Assembly: GCA_035771175.1 (NCBI GenBank)
Contig: CM069593.1
Coordinates: forward strand, 19,683,956 to 19,747,955
Length of the DNA: 64,000 nt
Reading direction: 5' to 3'
Source of the DNA: Paratinospora sagittata
Lineage: Eukaryota > Streptophyta > Magnoliopsida > Ranunculales > Menispermaceae
Part shown: piece by piece, positions 1 to 12,500 of the stretch
Numbering within the stretch: the first letter of the stretch is position 1
How the letters are laid out: each line of letters starts with the position of its first letter
Made by a program: the position numbers and the translations under genes
The notes under the pieces: model-generated
The model's database searches: none
Seen by the model: the letters and a program-made list of their open reading frames with translations, nothing else
Told to the model about the DNA's origin: nothing

Positions 1-579
1 GGGTAAAGCATATTGTTTACGTGTTTAGACTCCCAACAGGGGAAACATACATGACTCTTCAGATTGCTATGTCACTCCACTCTTACACCAATTGGATGAT
101 GCTATAGCTATAAGAATGCTGATCCTTGATATAATTATGCCTAGCAACAAGGAAGCAATTTATTCAATGAAAATATCTTTGATGGTGATCTTGAGACTTT
201 AGAGCAGAAAGACTAAGAAATAACAAATTAGAAATGATTAAAAGTATATGTATATATACATGAATAAATCAAGAATGAACACAATTATAGAAAATGTATG
301 ATTGGCATAAAATTATGGAAGTGTGGTGAACAAATCATCTCATGACACAACTTTTGTTGGACGATAGACTTATGAAAATGGTATATACCATATGTATGCT
401 AATTAGATAGAAGGCATTAGGATTATCTAATGGTTATTATTATTATTTTTTAATCTCTTACTTTTTCTTTCTGAGGCATACTGTTTCTTTTTAATCTCTT
501 ACTGTTATCATAGAGATAACATCTTTGTTTGTGGAAATGATAGAAATGAGGATGTAAAGTTTCCCTTTTCCTGTACTAG

Positions 580-3500
580 GAGATGCCAGCTGGATCAAAA
601 TGGACATTGGGCTTGTTCACTGAGATATTCCAAAAAAAATTGAAGTCATATCCTTTTGGGTTGCTCATCTGAAGTTCTACAAATGTGTCGTAGTTTGTTG
701 TTAAAATGAATCAATCCCTCGTTCAGACTGTATCCTTAATATCACTGCTACTATTTCTGATGAAGTTGTTGCCATGAAGAGCATAGCTGCATATCGAAGT
801 GGTCTAGATATTAATCCATGTGTTGATGAAAAGAATGCTGAAGAAGGACTTTCTGAAGTCTTAAGCTGTAAGCATAGATTTTTTTTTTTTTTTAATATGA
901 ATTAAAAATTCAAATGCACTTGTACAATAGAAGGTGACATTTCTGTTTGGTTTCTTTGCAGCTGGAAAGCCTGTTCGCATTCAGAATAAGAGTCTCATTG
1001 ATTATATCTTCATGTGCAGTTTGGACATTGCTTTGTACTTTGACTTGCCTATCCAGATTCACACAGGGTAATTTATGGTTAAGTTAGCTGTTCATTTTAG
1101 TATCATAAAGAAACTAAAGCGCCGTTCTCCTTTTATTCCTTCAGTTGCATTTGTCTTTTATAGAGTACAATTATATTTTTAGCCGTTTAGGGCATATTTA
1201 TCATGAGACACATTCATGGGACCCCTATAAGGATAATTGGTCTACTGACTTCTGGTGAAGATGATAATGATTCTTCTCAAGAAGATTAACCTTAAATTTT
1301 CTGAGATTTCTAACTTTGAGAAATCTAGATTTTTCCATATAATGGATGGCCAGGATTTTTCTGTTTTGATTACCTCTCTTGTTAAGGCTATATGATGTGT
1401 GTGATATAATTCATGTGAGGATTGTCTTTCTGATGAAACGTCTTAAAATCCAAATTATCTTCAAATCAGTCCTAATTGGTTGCTGGGGGCATGCATCATT
1501 TTGTATGTTACGGTATCCTGGCTACTGTCAATTATATTTTTGGTTCAGTTCTGATCACATATTTCTTTACTTTTTTACTATTCAGCATTTGCTAACTTCA
1601 GCATCACATCTTGGTAACTGGATTCTACCTATGCCCTCTGTATTCAGAACATATGCATTGGCCATACTGCACTACACCTCACATGAAGATGAGTATTGAT
1701 GAACATACGAATCAATTAGGATCTTAGGGTTGTATTTTTAACTTTTTCCTATATTGTATCTTAGGCATCTGGCTTTTGAAGAAGGGATATCTTGCACCAC
1801 TTTCCTTTACGGTGATATGACAGTCAACAGGTTTCTCTCATTAAAATGTGGGTTGCTAAAACTCTCAATTTGATCATGTGAAAACAAAATCACATTAGAA
1901 ATGACACCACTACCTTCTGTTATCTAATTGCTTACAGATACTTAACTTCTGCTTTTTCCAGATCTTACCTTCTGGTATCTCAATCTGGAGATGCTTGTTT
2001 TGTTGTTTCTGTAAAAATCTCTCTGTTTTCGTTAAAAATAGAGGTACAGTTAAGGAAGAGCAATTTCATGCCAAAGGCATGCGCCTTCTGGTACTTCCTT
2101 TTCCTAGAGAGGACACCTTACATTGAACAACCCAACTCAACTCGATAAAGCCCTTTTCCACCTTACAATCAATACTGCATAGTTAATTTAACTTTATATT
2201 GCTAATGCAAATTTTTCACGTTCTATGAGCAGTTTTGGAGATAAGGATTTGGATTTGAGGCACAGTAATCCTCTTCATTTAAGAGCTCTCCTTGAGGACA
2301 AAAGATATTCTAAATGTCGTCTTGTGCTTTTGCATGCATCCTATCCATTTTCTAAGGAAGCATCTTATCTAGCCTCTGTTTACCCACAGGTATGTTCTTT
2401 TGTGGTATTGGACTAGTACCTTTTACTCTAGGTCAAATTTAAAAAGAAAAAGTCATATGCATGCACCATTTAAATAATGCTTTTGCAATCAGATCTACCT
2501 TGACTTTGGATTGGTAGTGCCAAAGCTCAGTGTCCATGGGATGATATCTTCAGTCAAAGAACTTCTAGAGTTAGCTCCAATTAAGAAGGTGACACCATAT
2601 AACATTGTTTGAGCTACCTTTGTTATTCTAAGCTAGCTTGCATCTTTTTTATTTTTATTTTTATTTTTTATTTTTTATATATGCTCACCATCTTTCTAGA
2701 GTATTAGTATGTGATTATTATATTATTGGGTGGTATATGAATTCTCTTGTTGCAAACCACGATTCATGTCTATGTTGATCAACTCGCAGTCAATGTTTCT
2801 ATTTTTCAGTGGCTTCTGTTATGTTGCTCTACTTTTTATTTGGAAAATGGATCAATGGAAAGAGATGAAAATGAGTAGGACCAACCCCCTTGGAACATAG
2901 AGGTAGGGTAGGTTTTCTTTTACCAAAAATTCCATGATGGCATAAATATTTATAAAATTATTGATCTCTTTTCATATCATTCCAAAATTAGGCAACTTTT
3001 GGCCATGTTTGTGCAAAGTCAAGACATGGCTAAAATCTTTTTATTGTCTCTTTTAATTCAATGAGAGAATGCACTTTGAAGGGTATTTTCAGCTTTTAGA
3101 GAGAGTGCCTCCCAACCTATATCGGGAGACTATATAGAGGGGAGAAAGGGAAACTCCCCCCTCTCTTTTAGGGGGGGAAAGAGAGAGAGTGCCTACCTAC
3201 CTATATCCCTCTTTGCCCACAGAGAGGGGAGGAAGGGATATCCCTCTCTCTTTCTTTCCTCCCCCTCTTCTCTTAGTGGACGACTTTCTCAACCACTTTA
3301 CCAAGAGGGGAGGGAAGTGAGATCCCTCTTTCTTTCTCGGTCTCTCTCTCTCTTTTTGGTGAACAAAGTGAAGAGAGGGGAGTCTCCCTCCCTCCCCTAC
3401 TTAGTTGTTCACCCACAAAGAGCTTTCTCTCTCTCTTCCTCCTCCCTCTTTTTTACTCCAAAGATGCCCTCTCTATGCAGTTGATGGTGCAACAGTTGAG

Positions 3501-6500
3501 GTTGTTCCAATGTGACTTGGAGGTCATGGGTTCGAATCTAGAAGCAATCTCTTCAATGTGGAGGTGAGGCTGCATACAACATCCCTTCGCTATACCTTGC
3601 TTTCTCACTCTCTTCCCTCTCTTTTTTACTCTAGAGATGCCCTCTGTGTGCAGTTGACGGTGCAACAGTTGAGGTTGTTCTAATGTGACTTGGAGGTCAT
3701 GGGTTCAAATCTATAAGTAATCTCTTCAATGTGGAGGTGAGGTTGCATACAACATCCCTTTGCTATACCTTGCGACGAGGGAAACTCATGCATTGAGTAT
3801 GCCCCTTTGTGTGGGCATCTTTTTTTTTTTTTTTTTAATTTGAAAACATCCTCTGAATAGGAGATTTCAGTTGCAAACTGAAATCTCTTATTCATAGGAT
3901 GTTTTCTCATAATACGAAAAGGGGCAGATTTTGGCCTAAAGTTGCCTAATATTCGAAATAATTTAAAAACTTTATAATTGTGTAAATATTTTTGCCATCA
4001 AGGGGCATTTTGATAGAAAAACCCCTAAAGGTTAGTTATATTTGGTGTGTTAGTTTTGGCATGTTTTTATGGAATCCTTGTGAATATTTGCAACTATTTG
4101 GAAATTGTCAATATTGTGAATTTTGAACTGAAGTGTTAGGACAATTGAGGATGTTTGGAATGATGTGTTGATTTTAGCTAGTTCATGGTTAATGGCCTTC
4201 AAGTTTAACGAAGATTTCTCTATTAACTGTTGAATTAGGAACTGGGGAGAGTGTTTGAATTAATCTGTTGCTGTTTTGTTTTGTTTTGGGGAGTTGTACT
4301 AGTTTTTTTCTTTTCTTTGTTGGATCTTGAGTACTTCTGGTGCTTCTTTCTGTATTTTCAGCATTTTGATTATTAATATATCCTTGTTGTTTATTCTAAA
4401 AAAAAAAAGAATGTTGAACTGAAGTTCGGAAATCTTCTTGGTCTGAATTGGTTGAATTCTAAACTTGTACAAAATTTTATCTTGCAAAGAAATATATAAA
4501 TCAAAATTCTATAAAAATGAATTAGTCGGACCACCTACCTGGAAAATTATGTGTTGCTACCAGTCAATGAAATCAATTGCAATCAGAAAACTCATATACT
4601 TAAGTATACTTAAGTGCATTAGATCCTTGATTTCTTTGTTTTCAAATATATATTGTTTTCCCCTCTCTCTCAGTGAATGTGATGTATAGCGAAGCTAGGA
4701 GCTTAAGCAGAGACATTTTTTTGAGTGAAAGACTTAGAACTGACTTTCAAAATAGGCCAAACACTTCTGTGGAACACTGACTGCATGTCAATATTATGCC
4801 TCATTATATTACCAAACGTCACAGGAGCACTAAAGTGAATAGACAAGTGTTTGATTTTATTTCTGTATAATTGGACAACACATATCTATCTGAAACTAGA
4901 TGATCCCTGGTTAAGGAGATATGGAATAGGCATTTTATCCAACATGGGGGCCCCGAGGAATCTAGTTTTAGATTAAGAGGGGTATCCAATTGAGTGACAG
5001 AATTGGCATTGGCCTTTTTTCTTTTTTTGAGAAGAAACAAAAATAACTATATTAATATATGGAAGAGGTACATCATAAGGATCACAAGAAATGCTCTGGG
5101 AACATAACGATTAGTAGATTACACAGCAAAAGCCACACACAAAAAAAACACCAATCAGCCCAAAATTGAAACAGAAGGGGCAAAAAGCAACAGGGGGCAT
5201 CAAAGCAACAGGTTGTCCCAACTCCTATACCAGTCAGCAAAAGAAAAGCCAATCCCTAACTTGGAGGAAGAAATCCACCTAGCAACAGCAATCTTAGACT
5301 CCTCCATAACCTCTGTTGCATCTTTGCATCCGTTTCGAAAAATTCTGGTGTTCCTCTCCCCCCAAATGACCACAAAACTGCAATGGAAACAAGACATCCA
5401 ATATCTTTCCTTCTCCTGGAAAAGCTAACGGCATGATTAAACAAGAAACAATTTTCAAAAGATGAGGGGGGCACAAATTTTCCAGGCAGCATTCTCTCCC
5501 AATCTTGCCACACCTTTAGGGAAAAAGAACACCTAAAGAACATGTGATCACTTGACTCCTGGTCGTTAAAACACAACCCACAACATTGAGGTGATAAACA
5601 AAGATGAGGCAATCGTTTTTGCAATAAGTCCTGGGTGCAAATTCTATTGAGGGCCACCAACCATCCAAACACCTTAATCCTGGAATTGGAGCTTTCCAAA
5701 TGAGATGACAATATAAAGGGGCTAATAGAATAGGGGAGTCTGTGAGGAAAGTGAAGAAAAATTTACAGGAGTAAGAACTTGAATTGTCAATGGACCAAAG
5801 GAATCTGCCATCCATGGAAGGAGGTAGGCAAACAAAATGAAACCTAGATAAAAAAGGGGCAACTTCTGCCACCTCCCTAGGGGTTAAGTTTCTTGGGAAA
5901 TGGAAATCCCAAGAAAGTTGGTCAGGAGGGTTAGAAGGGTTTTGGGTCAGAAAATGGCTGATGGTAGCATTGGGACCGTTAGAAAGACGAAACAAATGGG
6001 GAAAAGAAGAAGCAAGGGGGACATCACTACACCAACAATCCTCCTAGAAACGGATTAGAATACCATTCCCTACTTTAGGTGTGATGTGAGGAAGAAAGGA
6101 AGGATAGAAGCTAGAAATATGTTTCCATGGGTTTCTATGGCTAACGAAGACAACATTACTGGGATTCCCTTCCTAAGGTTGAAAGCCTGTACTTACTTTT
6201 AATGACGTTGACCCATAAAGCATCCTCCTCCACCATAAACCACCACAGCCATTTAGCTCCGAGGACCATATTCTTTATCTTGATATTACCAATGCCAAGA
6301 CCTCCAAGAGAGTGAGGCTTTTAAACCATATTCCAATTGATCAAATGAAAACTCTTTCCATCATCCGCCCCTTTCCAAAAAAAAAGATTGCATAAGCTTT
6401 TCTAATTTCTTTATAACTGCAGCTGGCACTTTGAAAAGAGACATGTAGTAGTTTGGCGTTGCCATGAGGACCGACTTGATTAACACCAGCCTTACTCCTC

Positions 6501-9500
6501 AAGATAAGAAACTCCTTCTCCACCCACTGAGCCTCTTCTCAAACTTAGACAAAACCGGATCCCAAAACTGAACTTTAAGAGGATTACCTTCTAAAGGCAA
6601 ACCAAGGTAGGAAAGTGGCCAACCTCCAACTTCACAACCAATCCTACTAGCAAGGCGGTCAATATCCGAAGTGCTCATGTTGATACCAACTAATTGGCTC
6701 TTACCCATATTAATCTTCAAACTAGACATCTTACATAAGCAATTAAGGACCTTCGTCATTTGCGAGACATTTGAATCAGCACCATGAAGAAGAAAAAAGC
6801 GTATCATCCGCGTACTGTAGGTGGGAGACCTCAATCCTATCCTTGCCAATAGAGAAACCACGAACAATATCACTCTGGATAGCCTTCTAAACAAGACTAT
6901 CCAAAATGTCAACCACCAAAGTGAAAAGGAAAGGAGAAAGAGGATCTCCTTGCCTAAGGCCCTACTAGCGTCAAATTTGTCCCTTGGTCTACCGTTTATG
7001 ATCACAGAATAAGATACAAAACTAATGCACCCATATATCCATCTCCTCCATTTTTCCCCCATAAACGGAGGAGATGGATCTATGGGTGCATTAGTTTTAG
7101 AAATGGATGCTAGTATTAGAAATGAAAGTGGAGGTAAAGAAACTTGAAGTATATGAAACATAGTTCCAGATAAGAGTAAATGAAGGAATATGATTTTTCA
7201 GCTGACCTCAAAAATTTGGGAGACGGTTTTATGGCTATCGCCATATCAATCAAGGTAGACACATTCATGGAGTTTCAAAGAATGAGATATCCAATCATAT
7301 TTGATGACTCATATTTATATTTACTGTTTAACATCTTGGCCTTGGTTTTTTAGTTGAACTGCAAATCTACTTTTAGAAACACAATATCTTGACTCGGGGC
7401 TACAATTGGTCATTTCTATTTCATATCACTGTAATCAATCATTTTACTGCTCTTCTGGTAAAGTTGTGCTTTTCTTTTTGTCTGTTTCTTGGCAATGATA
7501 ATGCTTTGATGACTATTTGTGCCTGCTAGGCTATTTGAATTTTCTATCTGTAATTATCAGAGTTAACCAACTCACTGTTTGCAGGTGATGTTCAGTACTG
7601 ATGGCTATGCATTTCCTGAAACGTTTTATTTAGGTATGTTTGAAGAATTTATTAGAGGAAAAATTTTCACATAATTAACAATTTATGATAAACTGTAAGT
7701 GCATAGAAAAACATTCTCAAACATACTATGTTATTGTGAGGATTCACTTGTTGTATGACTTCAGAATAGAGAATGGTATGCCTGCCAAGCATATTAAGAA
7801 GGTAATTCAATATGAAATTTCGCCATAAAGCCAAAAACCTGAAACAAGAGCAATACTTGTGGCACTTGTTGTCTTGAGCAGCTTTTTTTTTTTTTTTTTT
7901 TTTGCTTTTGTGTCCGCAATCTTGTAAGAGGAATTGACTTGGTATGGCACTCTTCGGAAATAGATAATGGTACACCTGATATGCATATTATAAGAAGGTA
8001 AAACAAGCAGAAAACCAAATTGCATGAAACCAAACCCGAAACAAGAGCAATAACTGTGGCTCTGGCTTTCTTGAGCAGCTTTTTTGCTTTCATGTCCACA
8101 ATCTTCCAGGAAGAGCAGGCCACAGTGTCACGGTCATGTTGTCTCATGCACCGTCATGTCTTTTTCTTTGTAATCGGGGGTACTTTTGTAATTTTGGGGG
8201 CCAATATGATTGGCCTTACATTTTGATGTTTCCTTTTGGGATTAGGGTAAAAGCTTAAGATCTACCTTGTAGGGGAGGTGGTAGTCCCCTAGAGGTAGTG
8301 CTTAGGTGTCCCCTACAACCGAGTGTCCCTTGTAAAGCTACCAACGTGTGTCCCTTGTGGTTGCTTGCTATTGCTAGCGATACCTGCTCCCCTAGGGTGT
8401 GTGTGTATTCCTTTCGTGTAAACACCAATTGTGCATCATTCACTTGAGACTAATACAAATATACTTCCAATTACTTGTTGCCTGTTCTTGTGTGTGTTAT
8501 TGTTCTTTACTTGCAGATTGGCTGACCTTGTTACTTGATATTACCGGGTGCCGCACGGGTATTGCCTTGCCTCATTGACTCGCCCGTGACAAGTGGTATC
8601 AGAGCTCGGAAAGAGAATGGCTACACAAAATAAGTCAACTAAGGAAAGGTTGGAAGAACTAGAAAACCAAGCAGCGCGGTCTGCTAAGATGGCAACTACG
8701 TTAGAGCAACTGGTTGCGAAGGTTGAGTTACTTGAAAGGAGCCACCAATCATATAGCGAATCTATGGACGCTATGGGTGAGGAAACCTATAGTGCGTTCC
8801 AGGAGGTTCAAGAGCAGCTCGATGACATGAATGCTAGGTTGAATGTCCTCAGTAAACTTGCTAGTGCGACTGGTCCGAGGGAGACCAAGAGTCCAAAAAA
8901 GGTGAAGATCCCAGAACCGAAGCATTATGGTGGATGGTGGAGCTCGAGATGCAAAGGAATTGGAGAATTTCCTGTTCGATCTTGAACAATACTTTAAGGT
9001 GGCAAAACCAGAGACTGAGCAAGATAAGGTGGCCACCATGTATCTAACTGGTGATGCCAAGTTATGGTGGCGACCGTTGCAAAGACATTGAGAACGGGTT
9101 GGTTACAGGTGATACTTGGGCAGATCTCAAGAGAGAGCTTAGACATCAATTTCTCCTGGAAGACGTGGGGTTCTTAGCTAGACAGAAGCTTAAGAGACTC
9201 CAACACACAGGTACTGTTCGAGAGTACGTGTAGCAATTTCTACTCTCATGCTCGACATTCGGGGCATGGCAGAGGAAGATAAATTGTTCTTTTTCTTGGA
9301 TGGATTGAAGCTGTGGGCTCAGACTGAGCTGCGAAGGCAGTGTGTTGAAGATTTTGCGTCTGCTCAAGCTGCTGCAAAGAGACTGACTGATTATAATGCA
9401 AATCTTGGTGATAAGAAGAAATCCACAAATGGGAATAACTCCAAACCTTTCTCAGGGAAGGACGACGCTAGTGCCAGTAAGCAAAAGAGCTAATTCAGCA

Positions 9501-12500
9501 AGGGAGCTTCGTCTTCCAAGCAAGCATTGAAGTGTTTCTTGTGCTCGGGACTATATTGAGTAGCCGTTTGCCCTCAGAAGGGTTCTCTGAACACATTGCA
9601 ATCAGAGGGAACTTTCCAATCACATGCTTCGTCTCTCCAATTGTTGAATGCCTTAAAGGGGCAAGTTTCATGGAAGCAGATGGGTGCGTTTTAAGGATTG
9701 ATGTTTGTTGAAATCAAAATCAATGGTAAGACGACGCGTGCTATGGTGGACACAGGGGCCACTCATAACTTCGTTGCTGAAGGTGAAGCCAAACGCTTGG
9801 GTCTCAAGTTGGAAGCGACTCGAGCAAGATCAAAGCAAATAATTCTGCTACAAGACCTATCCATGGGATTGCGAAGGCCGTTCCTATGGAGGTGGGGAAG
9901 TGGTCAGGGAGCGCCAACTTTATGGCCATTCCCATAGATGATTTTAAGGTGATATTGGGCATGGAGTTCCTGCATGAAGCTAAGCAGTATCGATGCCCTA
10001 CTTGGAGACCTTGTGTTTGCTGGGAGACTCTCCTTGCATGGCTCCAATGACAGTGGTTGAACCAAAGGACAAGAGAATCTTTGCTCTCCAGCTCAAGAAA
10101 GGTCTCAAGAAGGGCGAGGAAACGTACTTGGCTACCTTACTGGTAGGCAAACGGGAAGAGGCTTTCCAGCCAGTCCCAGCCTGCAGTGGTGAAGTTACTG
10201 GCGAGTTTCAAGGATATGATGCCGACAGAGCTTTCAAAGCAACTTCCTCTACGAAGACCCATTGATCACAAGATTGAGTTGATTTTAGGGGTGAGAAACC
10301 ACCCTCTAGTCGTCCTTACAGGATGGCACCTCCAGAGTTAGTTGAGTTGAGGAAGCAGTTGAGTGAGCTAATTGACTTAGGCTTCATTCGGCCGTTGAAA
10401 GCTCCTTATGGGGGCACCTGTTTTGTTTCAGAAGAAACACGACGAAAGTCTGCGGATGTGTGTTGACTATAGGGCGTTGAACAAGGTAATTGTCCGAAAC
10501 AAGTATCCCATTCCTTTAATTGTTGATTTGTTTGATCAACTTGGTGCAACTTGTTACTTTATTACGGTCTGGGTATCATCAAGTTCGAATTGCTGAAGGA
10601 GTTGAACCTAAGACCACTTGTGTTACTTGGTATGGAGTGTTCGAGTACCTGGTGATGCCTTTTGGCTTAACAAATGCTCCAACTACCTTCTGCACCTTGA
10701 TGAATGAGATATTCTATGAGTACTTGGAGAAGTTCGTGGTGGTGTACCTTGATGACATTGTCATATACAACCCTACTTTGGAGGAACGGAACACATGGAA
10801 CACTTGAAGATGGTGTTCGAGCTGCTGCGAAATAATCATCTTTATGTGAAGGAAGAGAAACGTTCTTTTGCTCAGAAGGAAATTGCCTTCTTAGGCCATT
10901 ATATTGGTGGTGGCAAACTGAAGATGGACATAGCGAAAGTTCGTGCTATCCAAGAATGGAAGGCCCCAACAACAGTATCTGAGTTGCAGTCTTTTCTCGG
11001 TTTGGTGAACTACTATCATAAGTTCATCAAAGGTTATTCTGCACGAGCAACGCCTTTAACTGATCTATTGAAGAAGGATCAACTGTGAGTTTGGTCAGAA
11101 GAGCGTCAACGTGCATTTGATGACCTGAAATAGGCGGTGATAGAAGATCCTGTCCTTGCTCTTCCTGATCTGAGCAAGCCCTTTGAAGTACATACAAATG
11201 CTTTAGATTTTGCACCAGGAGGGACGTACTTTGGCTTATGAAAGCCAAAAATTTTCTAAAGCTGAGCGCCGTTACATAACTCAAGAAAAAGAGTTACTAG
11301 CAAGCTTACCTCGAAGCAAGCTCGATGGCTGGAGTTCCTTTCAGAGTTCGACATGGTCCTTGAGTATAAGCTTGGGCGAACTAATCAAGTTGCAGATGCA
11401 CTAAGTCGAAAGGCAGAGCTTGCTACACTATCAATTGATGCTCAGAGGAGCGTCCTGAAGCTGCAGACTACCCTGCATGGCAGAATCAGAGATGGGTTGT
11501 AGATGGATCCTTAGGTAAAAACTCTCTGGCCACTAGTAGAAGCTGGTCGGACGAGACGATTCCATATTAAAGACGGGTTGCTTATCACTAAAGGGGGGCG
11601 TCTCTATGTACCTCACACTGGTGGACTTGGCAGGGAGTTGATGTATGAGTGTCATGACACTCAAAAGGCAAGTCATCCGGGTAGTTACCGCACTTTGGTC
11701 CTACCTTAACGGGGCTACTATTGGCCGAATATGCGAGATGATGTCACTGAGTATGTCAAGACTTGCCTTACTTGTCAGCAGGACAAGGTGGAACGAGATA
11801 GACCAACGGGACTGTTAGAACCACTGCCGATTCCTCAGCGTCCATGGGAGAGTGTGACGATGGATTTCAAAGCTGCCTTGCCAAAAGTGGGGGAGTATGG
11901 CTCCATCATTGTGGTGGTGGATCGGTTTTCAAACTATGCTACCTTCATTCCTGCTTCCAAGCCTTGTTCAACAGAGGAGACAACTTATCTTTTCTTGCGA
12001 CATGTAGTGAAGTATTGGGGTGTACCTCAGACCATTGTCAGTGACAGAGATTCGAGGTTTACAGGGCGATTTTGGACAGAGCTCTTAGACTTTTGGGATC
12101 TCATTTGAGCTTCTCAACCAGCTGTCATCCCCAAACAGACGGCCAAACAGAGAGATTCAATGCATTACTGAAGGAGTGCCTCAGGCACTTTGTGCATCAG
12201 AAGAATTGGGTGAACTTGCTTGATGTTCCTCAGTTCTGTTTCAATTTGCAGCGGAGTTCTTCGACCTCGAAGAGTCCTTTTGAGTTGGTATTGGGCCAAC
12301 AACCTCTTACCCCACACAATAGCTATGGGGTGCACTAGAAGCAGTTCGTGAGCATATCAGTTTGCCAAGGAGTGGCAGCAAACCAATGAAGTTGCACGAG
12401 CCTACCTTGAGAAGGCCTCTAGAAGAATGAAGAAGTGGGCAGATCAAAAGAGGAAGCCAACATCTTTCTAGGTGGGAGATCAAGTCTTTATCAAGCTTCA

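Noticed and set aside
580..867. NodGS as a pseudogene with a frameshift
   Set aside because: The apparent break disappears when the U12 AT-AC intron is used, and every later exon keeps phase.
1379..1699. A 106-codon open frame in a NodGS intron
   Set aside because: It lies wholly between exons 962-1067 and 2233-2389, has no recognisable domain and is chance open sequence.
10395..10800. Plant pararetrovirus (caulimovirus-like) reverse transcriptase
   Set aside because: The RT lies between matched LTRs and is followed by integrase and a chromodomain, so it is a Gypsy retrotransposon.
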